Below, in pieces: positions 33,953-40,469 of a DNA stretch of 40,469 nt. Both the position numbers and the translations under genes were made by a program. The notes beneath the pieces were generated by a model, which saw nothing but the letters and a program-made list of their open reading frames with translations, was not told the origin of the DNA and made no database searches. Source of the DNA: an uncultured Steroidobacter sp. (GTDB lineage: Bacteria > Pseudomonadota > Gammaproteobacteria > Steroidobacterales > Steroidobacteraceae); NCBI GenBank assembly GCA_946478975.1, contig CAMLEO010000020.1, positions 1 through 40,469 on the forward strand. Direction: 5' to 3'. The first letter of the stretch is position 1; every line of letters starts with the position of its first letter.

Positions 33953-36455
33953 ACCCGACCTTCACGTCCTCCTGGGACAGCAAACGGATCGGCACCGGCG
34001 CGGCCTTCCAGATTTGGGTGCAGTATTCCTGGATGGTGCGATCAGAGGAGAACTTGCCGCTGCGCGCGGCGTTGAGAATGGACATGCGCGTCCACCGATC
34101 GACCTCGCGATACGCATCGCTCACCTGCTGCTGACACTGCGCGTACGACGCGAAATCCGCGAACACCAGGTACGGGTCGTGCCATAACAACCCGTCGAGC
34201 AGCGGACGAAACATCTCCGTGTCCCCACGCGAAAAGAAGCCGCTGCCGATGAGCTCGATCACTTCCTTGAGCTCGTCCGTCATGTGATCTTGCGGCTGGT
34301 AGCCGTGCGCCTTGGTTTGCGCGACCTGCTCCGCCGTCAACCCGAACAGGAAAAAGTTCTCGGCACCGACTTCCTCGCGGATCTCGATGTTTGCTCCGTC
34401 CATGGTGCCGATGGTCAGCGCGCCATTCATGCCGAACTTCATGTTGCCGGTGCCGGATGCCTCCTTGCCCGCGGTGGAAATCTGTTCCGACAACTCCGCC
34501 GCCGGGTACACGCGCTGGCCGTTGGTCACGTTGAAGTTGGGCAGGAACACCACCTTCAGTCGATCCTTCACCGCCGGATCGCGGTTCACCACGTCGCCCA
34601 CCGCATTGATCAATTTGATGATCAGCTTCGCGGCGTGATACGCAGGCGCCGCTTTGCCTCCGAAGATGAACGTACGCGGCTGAATGTCGGCATGCGGATC
34701 CGAACGCAGCCGGTGATACAGCGCAACGATGTGCAGGATGTTGAGATGCTGGCGCTTGTACTCGTGAATGCGCTTGACCTGCACATCAAACAACGATTCC
34801 GGGTCGATCACGATGCCGGTGCGCTCTTTGATGGACGTCGCCAGCTCAGCCTTGTTCGCATGCTTGGTCGCTCGCCATTGCGCGCGAAAGGAAGCATCGT
34901 CGGCGAGCGGCTCCAGGCGTCGCAGCTCATCCAGATTCTTGACCCACGAATCGCCAATGGCATCGGTGATCAAGCTCGACAGCCGCGGATTGCTCAGCGC
35001 AATCCATCGCCGCGGCGTGACGCCATTGGTCTTGTTGGTGAAGCGCTCCGGCCAAAGCGCATAGAAATCTTTGAGCACGTCCTGCTTGAGCAGCTCCGAA
35101 TGCAGCTCGGCGACGCCATTGATCGTGTGACTGCCGACGCAAGCCAGATGCGCCATGCGCACGTAGCGCTCACCGTGCTCGTCGATCAACGACAATCGTG
35201 CGAGGCGCGCTTCATCGCCATAGAAGCGAATGCGCACTTCATCTAGAAAGCGCGCGTTGATCTCATAAATGAGATCCAGGTGTCGCGGCAGCACTCGCTT
35301 GAACAACTCCAGCGGCCAGCACTCCAGCGCCTCGGGCAGCAGCGTGTGATTCGTATATGCAAACGTCTTGCGGACGATGCTCCATGCCTGATCCCACGGC
35401 ATCACGTGCTCATCGACCAGCAAGCGCATCAGCTCAGCCACCGCGATCGCCGGATGCGTGTCGTTGAGCTGCACGGCGAACTTCTCATGAAACCGTTCAA
35501 GCGGCAGCTTCTGCACGCGCATGATCCGCAGCATGTCCTGCAGCGAGCAGGACACGAAGAAGTATTGCTGCTCCAGGCGCAGCTCCTTGCCCTGGATCTG
35601 CTCGTCGTTCGGATACAGCACCTTGCTCAAGGTCTCCGACCAGACCTTCTGGCGAACCGCGCCGCCGTAGTCGCCGCGATTGAAGGTCGAGAAGTCGAAC
35701 GACTCCGGCGCTTCGGCCTTCCATAGCCGCAACGTGTTCGCGGTGTTGTTTCGATAGCCGAGAATGGGCGTGTCGTAGGGAACGCCGACGACGATTTTGT
35801 TTGGAACCCAGCGCACGCGCAGCCGCGACTGCTCGTCTCGATACTGCTCGGTGTAGCCGCCCAAACGAACTTCCACCGCCCACTCCGGCCGCAGGATCTC
35901 CCAGGGATTGCCGAAGCGCAGCCATTTGTCGGTGCGCTCCATCTGCCAGCCGTCGACGATCTCCTGGTGAAAAATGCCGAACTCGTACCGAATGCCGTAC
36001 CCGAGGGAGGGAATTTCCAGGGTCGCGAGCGAGTCGATGAAACAGGCCGCAAGCCGCCCCAAACCGCCGTTGCCGAGTCCGGGCTCATCCTCCTGGCCGA
36101 GCAGCGTATCGAAATCCAGGCCCAGCTCGGTGATGGCTTGCCGGACCTGGTCGTAGATGCCGAGGTTGATGAGGTTGTTGCCCAGGTGCGGCCCCATCAG
36201 AAACTCGGCCGAGAAGTACGCGACCGTGCGCGAGCCCTGTCGCGTGTAAGCGGCCGCGGTGCTGATCCAGCGTTGTAACAAACGGTCCCGCACGGCGTAA
36301 GCCAAGGCCTGGTAATAATCGTTGCGGGTCGCGAGCGCCGGGAACTTGCCTTGCGAGTACAGCAGATTGTCCAGGAAGGCGTGCTTGAACGACTCCTTGC
36401 TCAAGCCCGTGCGCTCATCCTCATACGCTTCCACCGACACCAGCGAAGTGGCCAT
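33942..36455 (-). CDS. glgP: Glycogen/maltodextrin phosphorylase
   Basis: PLP-dependent enzyme releasing glucose-1-phosphate from glycogen, 837 residues (E. coli GlgP is 815). It has SAEFLMGPHLGNNL, EPGLGNGGLGRLAACFIDS, the PLP lysine in EASGTGNMKFGMNGAL and KRIHEYKRQHLN. The ATG at 36455 was selected because AAAGGTG lies nine bases upstream; a TTG further up lacks one and would include a strong hairpin. No other glycogen gene is nearby, so it appears to be a stand-alone unit. Confidence 0.96.
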   Translation of the reverse strand: MATSLVSVEAYEDERTGLSKESFKHAFLDNLLYSQGKFPALATRNDYYQALAYAVRDRLLQRWISTAAAYTRQGSRTVAYFSAEFLMGPHLGNNLINLGIYDQVRQAITELGLDFDTLLGQEDEPGLGNGGLGRLAACFIDSLATLEIPSLGYGIRYEFGIFHQEIVDGWQMERTDKWLRFGNPWEILRPEWAVEVRLGGYTEQYRDEQSRLRVRWVPNKIVVGVPYDTPILGYRNNTANTLRLWKAEAPESFDFSTFNRGDYGGAVRQKVWSETLSKVLYPNDEQIQGKELRLEQQYFFVSCSLQDMLRIMRVQKLPLERFHEKFAVQLNDTHPAIAVAELMRLLVDEHVMPWDQAWSIVRKTFAYTNHTLLPEALECWPLELFKRVLPRHLDLIYEINARFLDEVRIRFYGDEARLARLSLIDEHGERYVRMAHLACVGSHTINGVAELHSELLKQDVLKDFYALWPERFTNKTNGVTPRRWIALSNPRLSSLITDAIGDSWVKNLDELRRLEPLADDASFRAQWRATKHANKAELATSIKERTGIVIDPESLFDVQVKRIHEYKRQHLNILHIVALYHRLRSDPHADIQPRTFIFGGKAAPAYHAAKLIIKLINAVGDVVNRDPAVKDRLKVVFLPNFNVTNGQRVYPAAELSEQISTAGKEASGTGNMKFGMNGALTIGTMDGANIEIREEVGAENFFLFGLTAEQVAQTKAHGYQPQDHMTDELKEVIELIGSGFFSRGDTEMFRPLLDGLLWHDPYLVFADFASYAQCQQQVSDAYREVDRWTRMSILNAARSGKFSSDRTIQEYCTQIWKAAPVPIRLLSQEDVKVGFMQ

Positions 36456-36473
36456 CTGCTGCACCTTTGTTTC

Positions 36474-36493
36474 TGCGGCCAACGATGGCCGCA
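36474..36493 (-). promoter_or_regulatory. Leader hairpin of glgP
   Basis: TGCGGCCA and TGGCCGCA form a perfect 8-bp stem with a 4-base loop, just upstream of the Shine-Dalgarno sequence and 18 bases before the ATG. No U-tract follows, so a role in mRNA stability or translation control is more likely than termination. The rest of the 148-base glgP/HTH gap holds the glgP promoter, which I cannot place with confidence. Confidence 0.45.
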
Positions 36494-36603
36494 ACCGGTG
36501 CAAGTATCGTGCGTAGCAGTGTAACCGCCGTTAATGTCGTGGGATGCAGTCACCCTGCACCGCCTCAGTACATCGGCGCGTCAGCGTGCGTCGTTTGAGT
36601 GCA

Positions 36604-37350
36604 TCAAGCCGCCGCCTTGGCTCGATACGCCGAGAACATCGAGAACACCCATGGGCGACAGGCCAGCAGCAGCGCGACGCTGCTCTTGTCACGCGCCGGC
36701 AGACGAACATCGAGCGCAGCGAGATCGGCGAAGTCAGCCGCCAGCTTGTCAATCTTCCGCAGCAGGATGCGCACCGACGCCGGCGACAGCTCCGCCGAAT
36801 GAAAGCTCAGCGCTTCGTTCGAACCGGTAAACGGCCCTTGCAGAAATTCTGCCCGCACCTGGCGCTCATATAACTTACGCACCGGCCCATCGGGCCGCCA
36901 TGCAATGGGCAAGCGTGCGTTCAATCGCACCCGCCGCTTCGCATCCACTTCCAGCAACTGCGCCTCGGCGAGACGATCCAGCAGCATTCGCATCGAGCGC
37001 GCATTGAGCCCGAGCCTACGCTCCGCTGCTTCGACCGCGCGCCCGTTGAGCAACAAATAAAACAATGCGAGCAGCGATGCATCGCTTGCTAGTGTTCGTT
37101 CCTGCTCCAAGGTCAGGCTGAAAGTCTGCACATCGCGAGTGCCGGCGGACATGCGTATCAGATCGGCGAGCGTCATATCGAGCGCTCCGCACACACGTTC
37201 CAGTCGGGCCACTGTAAAAGATTCATCCGAGAACAGGCGCTTCACCGACGATTCGCTCAACCCCAGCGCACGACCGAGCTTGTGGTAGGTCACACCACGC
37301 GCACGCAGACAACGTTTCAATGTTTCCAACAACTGCTTCGTCTCATTCAC
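36604..37350 (-). CDS. HTH-type transcriptional regulator
   Basis: A 248-residue DNA-binding protein. The start is the GTG at 37350, with GGGGA seven bases upstream; an earlier start would give a poorly conserved basic extension. Residues about 8-62 form a Cro/C1-type helix-turn-helix (LKRCLRARGVTYHKLGRALG, LSESSVKRLFSDESF). The remainder has a winged-helix-like part (ERRLGLNARSMRMLLDRLAE) and a C-terminal domain similar to no family I can name. It is divergent from the OmpA gene with two palindromes in between, so it may regulate it or itself. Confidence 0.8.
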   Translation of the reverse strand: MNETKQLLETLKRCLRARGVTYHKLGRALGLSESSVKRLFSDESFTVARLERVCGALDMTLADLIRMSAGTRDVQTFSLTLEQERTLASDASLLALFYLLLNGRAVEAAERRLGLNARSMRMLLDRLAEAQLLEVDAKRRVRLNARLPIAWRPDGPVRKLYERQVRAEFLQGPFTGSNEALSFHSAELSPASVRILLRKIDKLAADFADLAALDVRLPARDKSSVALLLACRPWVFSMFSAYRAKAAA

Positions 37351-37376
37351 CACACGTCCCCATTGAATCGAGTATT

Positions 37377-37395
37377 CGGGACGGGCTCTGTCCCG
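37377..37395. promoter_or_regulatory. Palindrome CGGGAC-N7-GTCCCG
   Basis: Perfect 6-bp arms separated by 7 bases, located between the HTH regulator and the OmpA gene. A candidate protein-binding site or a hairpin in the regulator leader. Confidence 0.45.
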
Positions 37396-37405
37396 CGGTG
37401 CCAAG

Positions 37406-37424
37406 AGTACCGTAATCCGGTACT
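37406..37424. promoter_or_regulatory. Palindrome AGTACCG-N5-CGGTACT, candidate operator
   Basis: Perfect 7-bp arms with a 5-base spacer, centred at 37415. It is immediately upstream of the -10 candidate TATAGC at 37433-37438, so a bound protein would cover the -35 region of the rightward promoter. The neighbouring HTH regulator is the natural candidate. Confidence 0.55.
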
Positions 37425-37432
37425 TCGGTTTT

Positions 37433-37438
37433 TATAGC
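37433..37438 (+). promoter_or_regulatory. Candidate -10 element of ompA
   Basis: TATAGC lies in an AT-rich patch (GGTTTTTATAGCTTG). A start near 37445 would give a leader of about 80 bases that contains the two hairpins described below. Confidence 0.4.
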
Positions 37439-37453
37439 TTGTCGGGCCTGCTC

Positions 37454-37497
37454 CAGGCGCTAAGGTGTCGCCTGCCCAACAGGACTACACGTTGGGC
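37454..37497 (+). promoter_or_regulatory. Two tandem hairpins in the ompA leader
   Basis: CAGGCG (37454-37459) pairs with CGCCTG (37469-37474), and GCCCAAC (37474-37480) pairs with GTTGGGC (37491-37497), loops of 9 and 10 bases; the two share one base. They would start about 9 bases from the predicted 5' end and precede an unpaired stretch with the Shine-Dalgarno sequence. In E. coli a 5' stem-loop stabilises ompA mRNA, so a similar role is plausible. Confidence 0.6.
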
Positions 37498-37524
37498 GAT
37501 ATCGAAGAAACAAGAGGAATCCAT

Positions 37525-38667
37525 ATGAAGGTGTTTCAAGCGTTGCGCATTCACATCGCGCGAGCCCTGCGAGTGACCGCGCCCGCGCTCGCCATCGCCG
37601 CTCCGGGGATCGCCGCGGCCGATGACGTGGGTGACTGGTATCTCACGCCGCAGATCGGCGGCATCTCGGTCGATAACGATCGTCCGCTGCAGGACAAAGA
37701 CTGGCTGTATGGCTTGGTGATCGGCAAAGCCATCAACAAAGGTTTCAACATCGAGCTGGGCTTCAACGGCTCGCAGATTGGCGGCGGCCCCGGCCGCGCC
37801 GATCTGAGCTTGTACGGCGGCTCGCTGGATTTCATGGGTGTGATGAATCGCGGCGGCGCTGTGCAACCTTTCCTGAGCGCCGGCCTCGGCGTGGCGCAGA
37901 ACGATCGCAGCCCCGGTCACGACGCCACCGATTTCATGACCCAGGTCGGCGCGGGCATGTTCATCAAAGTTTGGGAAGCCGCCGACGGCTCGAACAGCTT
38001 CTCGCTGCGCCCCGAGTTGAAAGCCCGCTGGGACGACGCCGGCAACCCGGGACACTTTCGCGATTACCTCGGCTTGTTGGGTTTCCAATTTTCTTTCGGT
38101 GCGCCCGCGGCCAAGCCTGTTGAAACACCGCCGCCTCCGCCGCCTGCTCCGGAACCGCCGCCGCCACCGCCGCCCCCGCCGCCGGGAGATGCAGATAAAG
38201 ACGGTGTGCTGGACAACGTCGACAAGTGTCCGGATACACCGCCGGGCGTCGCCGTCGACGCGTATGGCTGCACGCGCAAAGGCTCGGCCACGCTCGAAGG
38301 TGTGACATTCGAGCTGAACTCGGCACGCCTGGCGCCGGATTCACAGCAAGTTCTCAACAGCGTGGCCGCGGATCTGAAGAAATATCCGCACCTGAAGATC
38401 GAGCTGCAAGGTCACACCGACAGCTCGGGATCGGATCAGTACAACCTGAAGTTGTCGCAGCAACGCGCCGACTCGGTGCGGATCTACCTGATGGACCAGG
38501 GCGTGCCCGGCAACCAGCTGACCGCTCGCGGTTACGGCGAGACGCAGCCCATCGAGGACAACAAAACCGAAGCCGGCCGCTCGATGAACCGGCGCGTGGT
38601 GATGTTCGTGCTCGACAACCCGGGCGACGTGCAGGTCCAGGGTCAGGGCAAGGTCGAAGAGAAGTAG
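37525..38667 (+). CDS. ompA: OmpA family outer-membrane protein
   Basis: A 380-residue outer-membrane protein that links the outer membrane to peptidoglycan. The start has AGAGGA eight bases upstream. A signal peptide (about residues 1-32, ending IAAPGIAAA) precedes an N-terminal beta-barrel (residues about 35-195). A Pro-rich linker with runs of prolines follows, then a thrombospondin type-3-like calcium-binding repeat (DADKDGVLDNVDKCPDTPPG) and an OmpA C-terminal domain with LQGHTDSSGSDQYN and LSQQRADSVRIYL, the peptidoglycan-binding signature. It resembles OprF-type proteins more than E. coli OmpA. It ends with a terminator hairpin. Confidence 0.95.
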   Translation: MKVFQALRIHIARALRVTAPALAIAAPGIAAADDVGDWYLTPQIGGISVDNDRPLQDKDWLYGLVIGKAINKGFNIELGFNGSQIGGGPGRADLSLYGGSLDFMGVMNRGGAVQPFLSAGLGVAQNDRSPGHDATDFMTQVGAGMFIKVWEAADGSNSFSLRPELKARWDDAGNPGHFRDYLGLLGFQFSFGAPAAKPVETPPPPPPAPEPPPPPPPPPPGDADKDGVLDNVDKCPDTPPGVAVDAYGCTRKGSATLEGVTFELNSARLAPDSQQVLNSVAADLKKYPHLKIELQGHTDSSGSDQYNLKLSQQRADSVRIYLMDQGVPGNQLTARGYGETQPIEDNKTEAGRSMNRRVVMFVLDNPGDVQVQGQGKVEEK

Positions 38668-38675
38668 CCTCTGCC

Positions 38676-38706
38676 AGGTCACCCCTTCCGCGAGAAGGGG
38701 TGACCT
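38676..38706 (+). terminator. Hairpin terminator after ompA
   Basis: A perfect 12-bp stem, AGGTCACCCCTT with AAGGGGTGACCT, and a 7-base loop, nine bases after the ompA stop. The following TCTATATTGG is only weakly U-rich, so it is a moderate Rho-independent terminator or a 3' stability hairpin. Confidence 0.75.
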
Positions 38707-38740
38707 TCTATATTGGCGTGAAGACACGGAGGCCACGCCA

Positions 38741-39229
38741 ATGCGTTACCTGATGAAGCAAGACTTCTTCTCCTGGGGCGATGACTTCACGATCAAGGAT
38801 GCGAGCGGCAACGATGCCTTCATCGTCGACGGCGCCGGATTTTCCATCGGCGCGCAGCTCGCCTTCAAAGACCTCGCGGGCAAGGAGCTCGCTTTCATCA
38901 AACAGCGCCTGTTCTCCTGGGGCCCGACCTACGAGATCTACCAGGGCGGCCAGGTCCGCGCCACGGTCGGCAGAGAGCTGTTCACTTTGTTCTCCTGCAA
39001 GTTCACGGTCGACGTGCCGGGCCCGGACGATCTGCAGGCTGAAGGCGACTTTCTGGATCTCGAATATGAGTTTCTGCGCGGCGAGCGCAAAGTCGCGAGC
39101 GTTTCGAAACGCTGGTTCACGTTGTCCGACACCTACGGCATCGACATTGCCGACGGCGAGGATGACATTTTGATCCTGGCGAGCGCAGTGGTCATCGACA
39201 TGGCGTGCCACGGGGACAGGAACGATTAG
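38741..39229 (+). CDS. LURP-one-related (YxjI/scramblase-fold) protein
   Basis: A 162-residue protein with GGAGG nine bases upstream of its ATG. The pattern MRYLMKQDFFSWGDDFTIKD, then DGAGFSIGAQLAFKDLAGKE and FSWGPTYEIYQGGQVRATVG, matches LURP-one-related proteins, which have a tubby/scramblase-like 12-strand barrel. The role in bacteria is not settled. It has no signal peptide, so it should be cytosolic. Confidence 0.85.
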   Translation: MRYLMKQDFFSWGDDFTIKDASGNDAFIVDGAGFSIGAQLAFKDLAGKELAFIKQRLFSWGPTYEIYQGGQVRATVGRELFTLFSCKFTVDVPGPDDLQAEGDFLDLEYEFLRGERKVASVSKRWFTLSDTYGIDIADGEDDILILASAVVIDMACHGDRND

Positions 39230-39317
39230 ACGTTCCAGTTAACGAGGGTTCAGGAACCGCGGAGCAAGATAGAGAGCGTTCCGGTCGCACCGAACGTTTC
39301 TTCGCGGAGACCCTCCC

Positions 39318-39773
39318 ATGCGCACGCTCTGGTCAGTGTCTGTGGTGATTCTCGGTTTGCTTGCCGCCGGCTGCGCATCTCGCGGCCCAATGTATTCGCG
39401 ACACGACACACAGCGCGCCTGGACCGTGCGCGAGGCGACCGTCGTGCAAGTCTCCGAAGCGACCATCGAAGGTCATTCAGGTGTGATCGGCACATACGGT
39501 GGCGGGTACGTCGGCCATTCCCTCGGCCGCACCGTCGGCGCCGGATCGGGATCCGCCGTCGCTGGCGCGGTGGGCGCAGTTGCCGGCGCCGTCGTCGGCA
39601 GACAAGCCGAAAAAGCAGCGACTCAACAAAAGGCCTGGGAATTGCTCGTGCAGATCGGCGAAGGCGGCGAAACGCTCGCCATCGTGCAACCCGCAGATCA
39701 AACCTTCGATGCCGGCGAACACGTCCGGGTCTACACACGCCCCGACGGCTCGGCTCGCGTCGCCAAGTTGTAA
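39318..39773 (+). CDS. Glycine-zipper lipoprotein, SlyB/PcP-like
   Basis: A 151-residue outer-membrane lipoprotein. The lipobox LAAGC lies at about residue 19 after a hydrophobic signal (VSVVILGLLAAG), followed by ASRGPMYSRHD. Residues about 55-95 form a glycine zipper (GVIGTYGGGYVGHSLG, then VAGAVGAVAGAVVG), as in SlyB-type 2TM proteins, and the C terminus has DAGEHVRVYTRPDG. It has GGAG eight bases upstream. Proteins of this type help keep the outer membrane stable. Confidence 0.85.
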   Translation: MRTLWSVSVVILGLLAAGCASRGPMYSRHDTQRAWTVREATVVQVSEATIEGHSGVIGTYGGGYVGHSLGRTVGAGSGSAVAGAVGAVAGAVVGRQAEKAATQQKAWELLVQIGEGGETLAIVQPADQTFDAGEHVRVYTRPDGSARVAKL

Positions 39774-39784
39774 CTCGCGCAGAT

Positions 39785-40469
39785 CTATCGCTCGGCCGCC
39801 TTCACCGGCCGCTTGCCGGCGATGAAGTCCGCCATCAGGGTGAAGTAACCCTCGGGCTGGCGCGTGGATACACGTTCGCCATCGGCCTGAGTTTCGAATT
39901 CATACATTCCGTGATCGGCCTTCGGGAAGACGACCGTCGTGATCGGCCGCCCCGCCTGGCGCAGCGCCGTCAGGCGACGCAATGTTTCCATCGGCGGCGC
40001 ATCACGATCCTGGCCGCCGAGAATCCACAACTGCGGAACGTCGAGGTTCGTGAGGACCGGCATCGGGTCGTAGCGAGCGGGAACACCTTCGAGCAGGCGC
40101 GGACCGTCCTTGCGCCATGTTTCTTCGGTGCCGCCGAGCAAATAAATCGTGACATTGCCTCGCACCGACTTGAACCACGGCTCGTTTGCGTACTTGCGCT
40201 TTACTGCGTCGAGCTGGTCATAGCCTTCGGTGAAGTTGCTCTCGACGATCTTCGCTGTGGCGTCGGCCACTTCCATCGCTTTCGCTGTGATCTCCGGGCC
40301 GAAACCCGCGCGCTGCATGTCGAATGCAATCGCCTCGCGGTCTTCATCCAACGGCGACACCGCCAGGCCGAAACTCACAATCACGAAATCCACCGGCTCG
40401 ATGCGAGCCGCAAGCGGAGCCACCCAGCCGCCCTGACTGCCGCCTTGATATCCCACTCGTCCAGCACGC
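39785..40469 (-). CDS. Alpha/beta hydrolase (5' end cut by window edge)
   Basis: A serine hydrolase read leftward, convergent with the lipoprotein gene. The frame is open past the right edge, so the start and any signal peptide are not visible; about 227 codons to the stop are seen. The nucleophile elbow GYQGGSQGGW, the acidic residue in ILGGQDRDAPP and the histidine in KADHGMYEFE give a full Ser-Asp-His triad. It resembles prolyl-oligopeptidase/esterase-type alpha/beta hydrolases; the substrate is unknown. Confidence 0.8.
   Translation of the reverse strand, partial: RAGRVGYQGGSQGGWVAPLAARIEPVDFVIVSFGLAVSPLDEDREAIAFDMQRAGFGPEITAKAMEVADATAKIVESNFTEGYDQLDAVKRKYANEPWFKSVRGNVTIYLLGGTEETWRKDGPRLLEGVPARYDPMPVLTNLDVPQLWILGGQDRDAPPMETLRRLTALRQAGRPITTVVFPKADHGMYEFETQADGERVSTRQPEGYFTLMADFIAGKRPVKAAER

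Noticed and set aside
38128..38186. Runs of CCG/CCA codons in the ompA linker that look like a microsatellite
   Set aside because: They encode the Pro-rich linker common in OmpA-type proteins and sit in frame; there is no sign of array expansion.

Overview
The window is a gene-dense, GC-rich stretch of bacterial chromosome with 42 protein-coding genes (two cut by the window edges), no rRNA or tRNA gene, no CRISPR array and no transposase. The gene content and order point to a gammaproteobacterium: dcd-apbC and metG close to rsxABCDGE-nth, and DUF3108-purN-purM-DUF2066-hda close to wrbA-DUF2069, resemble pseudomonad and xanthomonad chromosomes. A deep-branching member (Xanthomonadales/Nevskiales/Steroidobacter-like) is my guess; the sequence alone does not prove it.

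Layout. 1-5784 is read leftward: pssA, a family 4 uracil-DNA glycosylase, rimI, an unknown membrane protein, prfC and an Atg22-like MFS transporter cut by the left edge. 5904-8232 holds a lytic transglycosylase, the lipoprotein-acyP pair (leftward) and wrbA-DUF2069 (rightward). 8215-10463 (leftward: DUF2066, pgsA-like, hda) faces purM-purN-DUF3108 (rightward, 10558-13040). apbC-dcd is read leftward (13052-14765). From 14947 to 33952 everything is rightward: a HEAT-repeat/Ser-Thr kinase fusion, two PilT-family ATPases, metG, an rsx (rnf) operon interrupted by a secreted protein and a ParD/ParE-type toxin-antitoxin pair, nth, two unknown membrane proteins, a Tat-type short-chain dehydrogenase, a small unknown protein, a DUF1841 protein, fumarase class I and a MAPEG protein. 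The right end holds glgP and an HTH regulator (leftward), an OmpA-family porin, a LURP-one protein, a glycine-zipper lipoprotein and a partial alpha/beta hydrolase. No gene-free gap exceeds 300 bases.

Most notable. (1) RsxA has lost both cysteines expected to bind the membrane-embedded [2Fe-2S] cluster and RsxE has lost one of its two, while RsxB, C, D and G keep their cofactor residues, so the electron route through this complex looks altered. (2) The same operon carries a 1.36-kb insertion between rsxC and rsxD with a toxin-antitoxin pair whose stop codon abuts the rsxD start. (3) A soluble HEAT-kinase fusion sits with two PilT-family ATPases between apbC and metG, suggesting a phospho-regulated pilus-retraction module. 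(4) rsxA and the DUF1841 gene have identical TACAAT-N6-ATG starts without a Shine-Dalgarno sequence, as expected for leaderless mRNAs. (5) The ompA leader holds two back-to-back perfect hairpins, with palindromes upstream beside a divergent HTH regulator.
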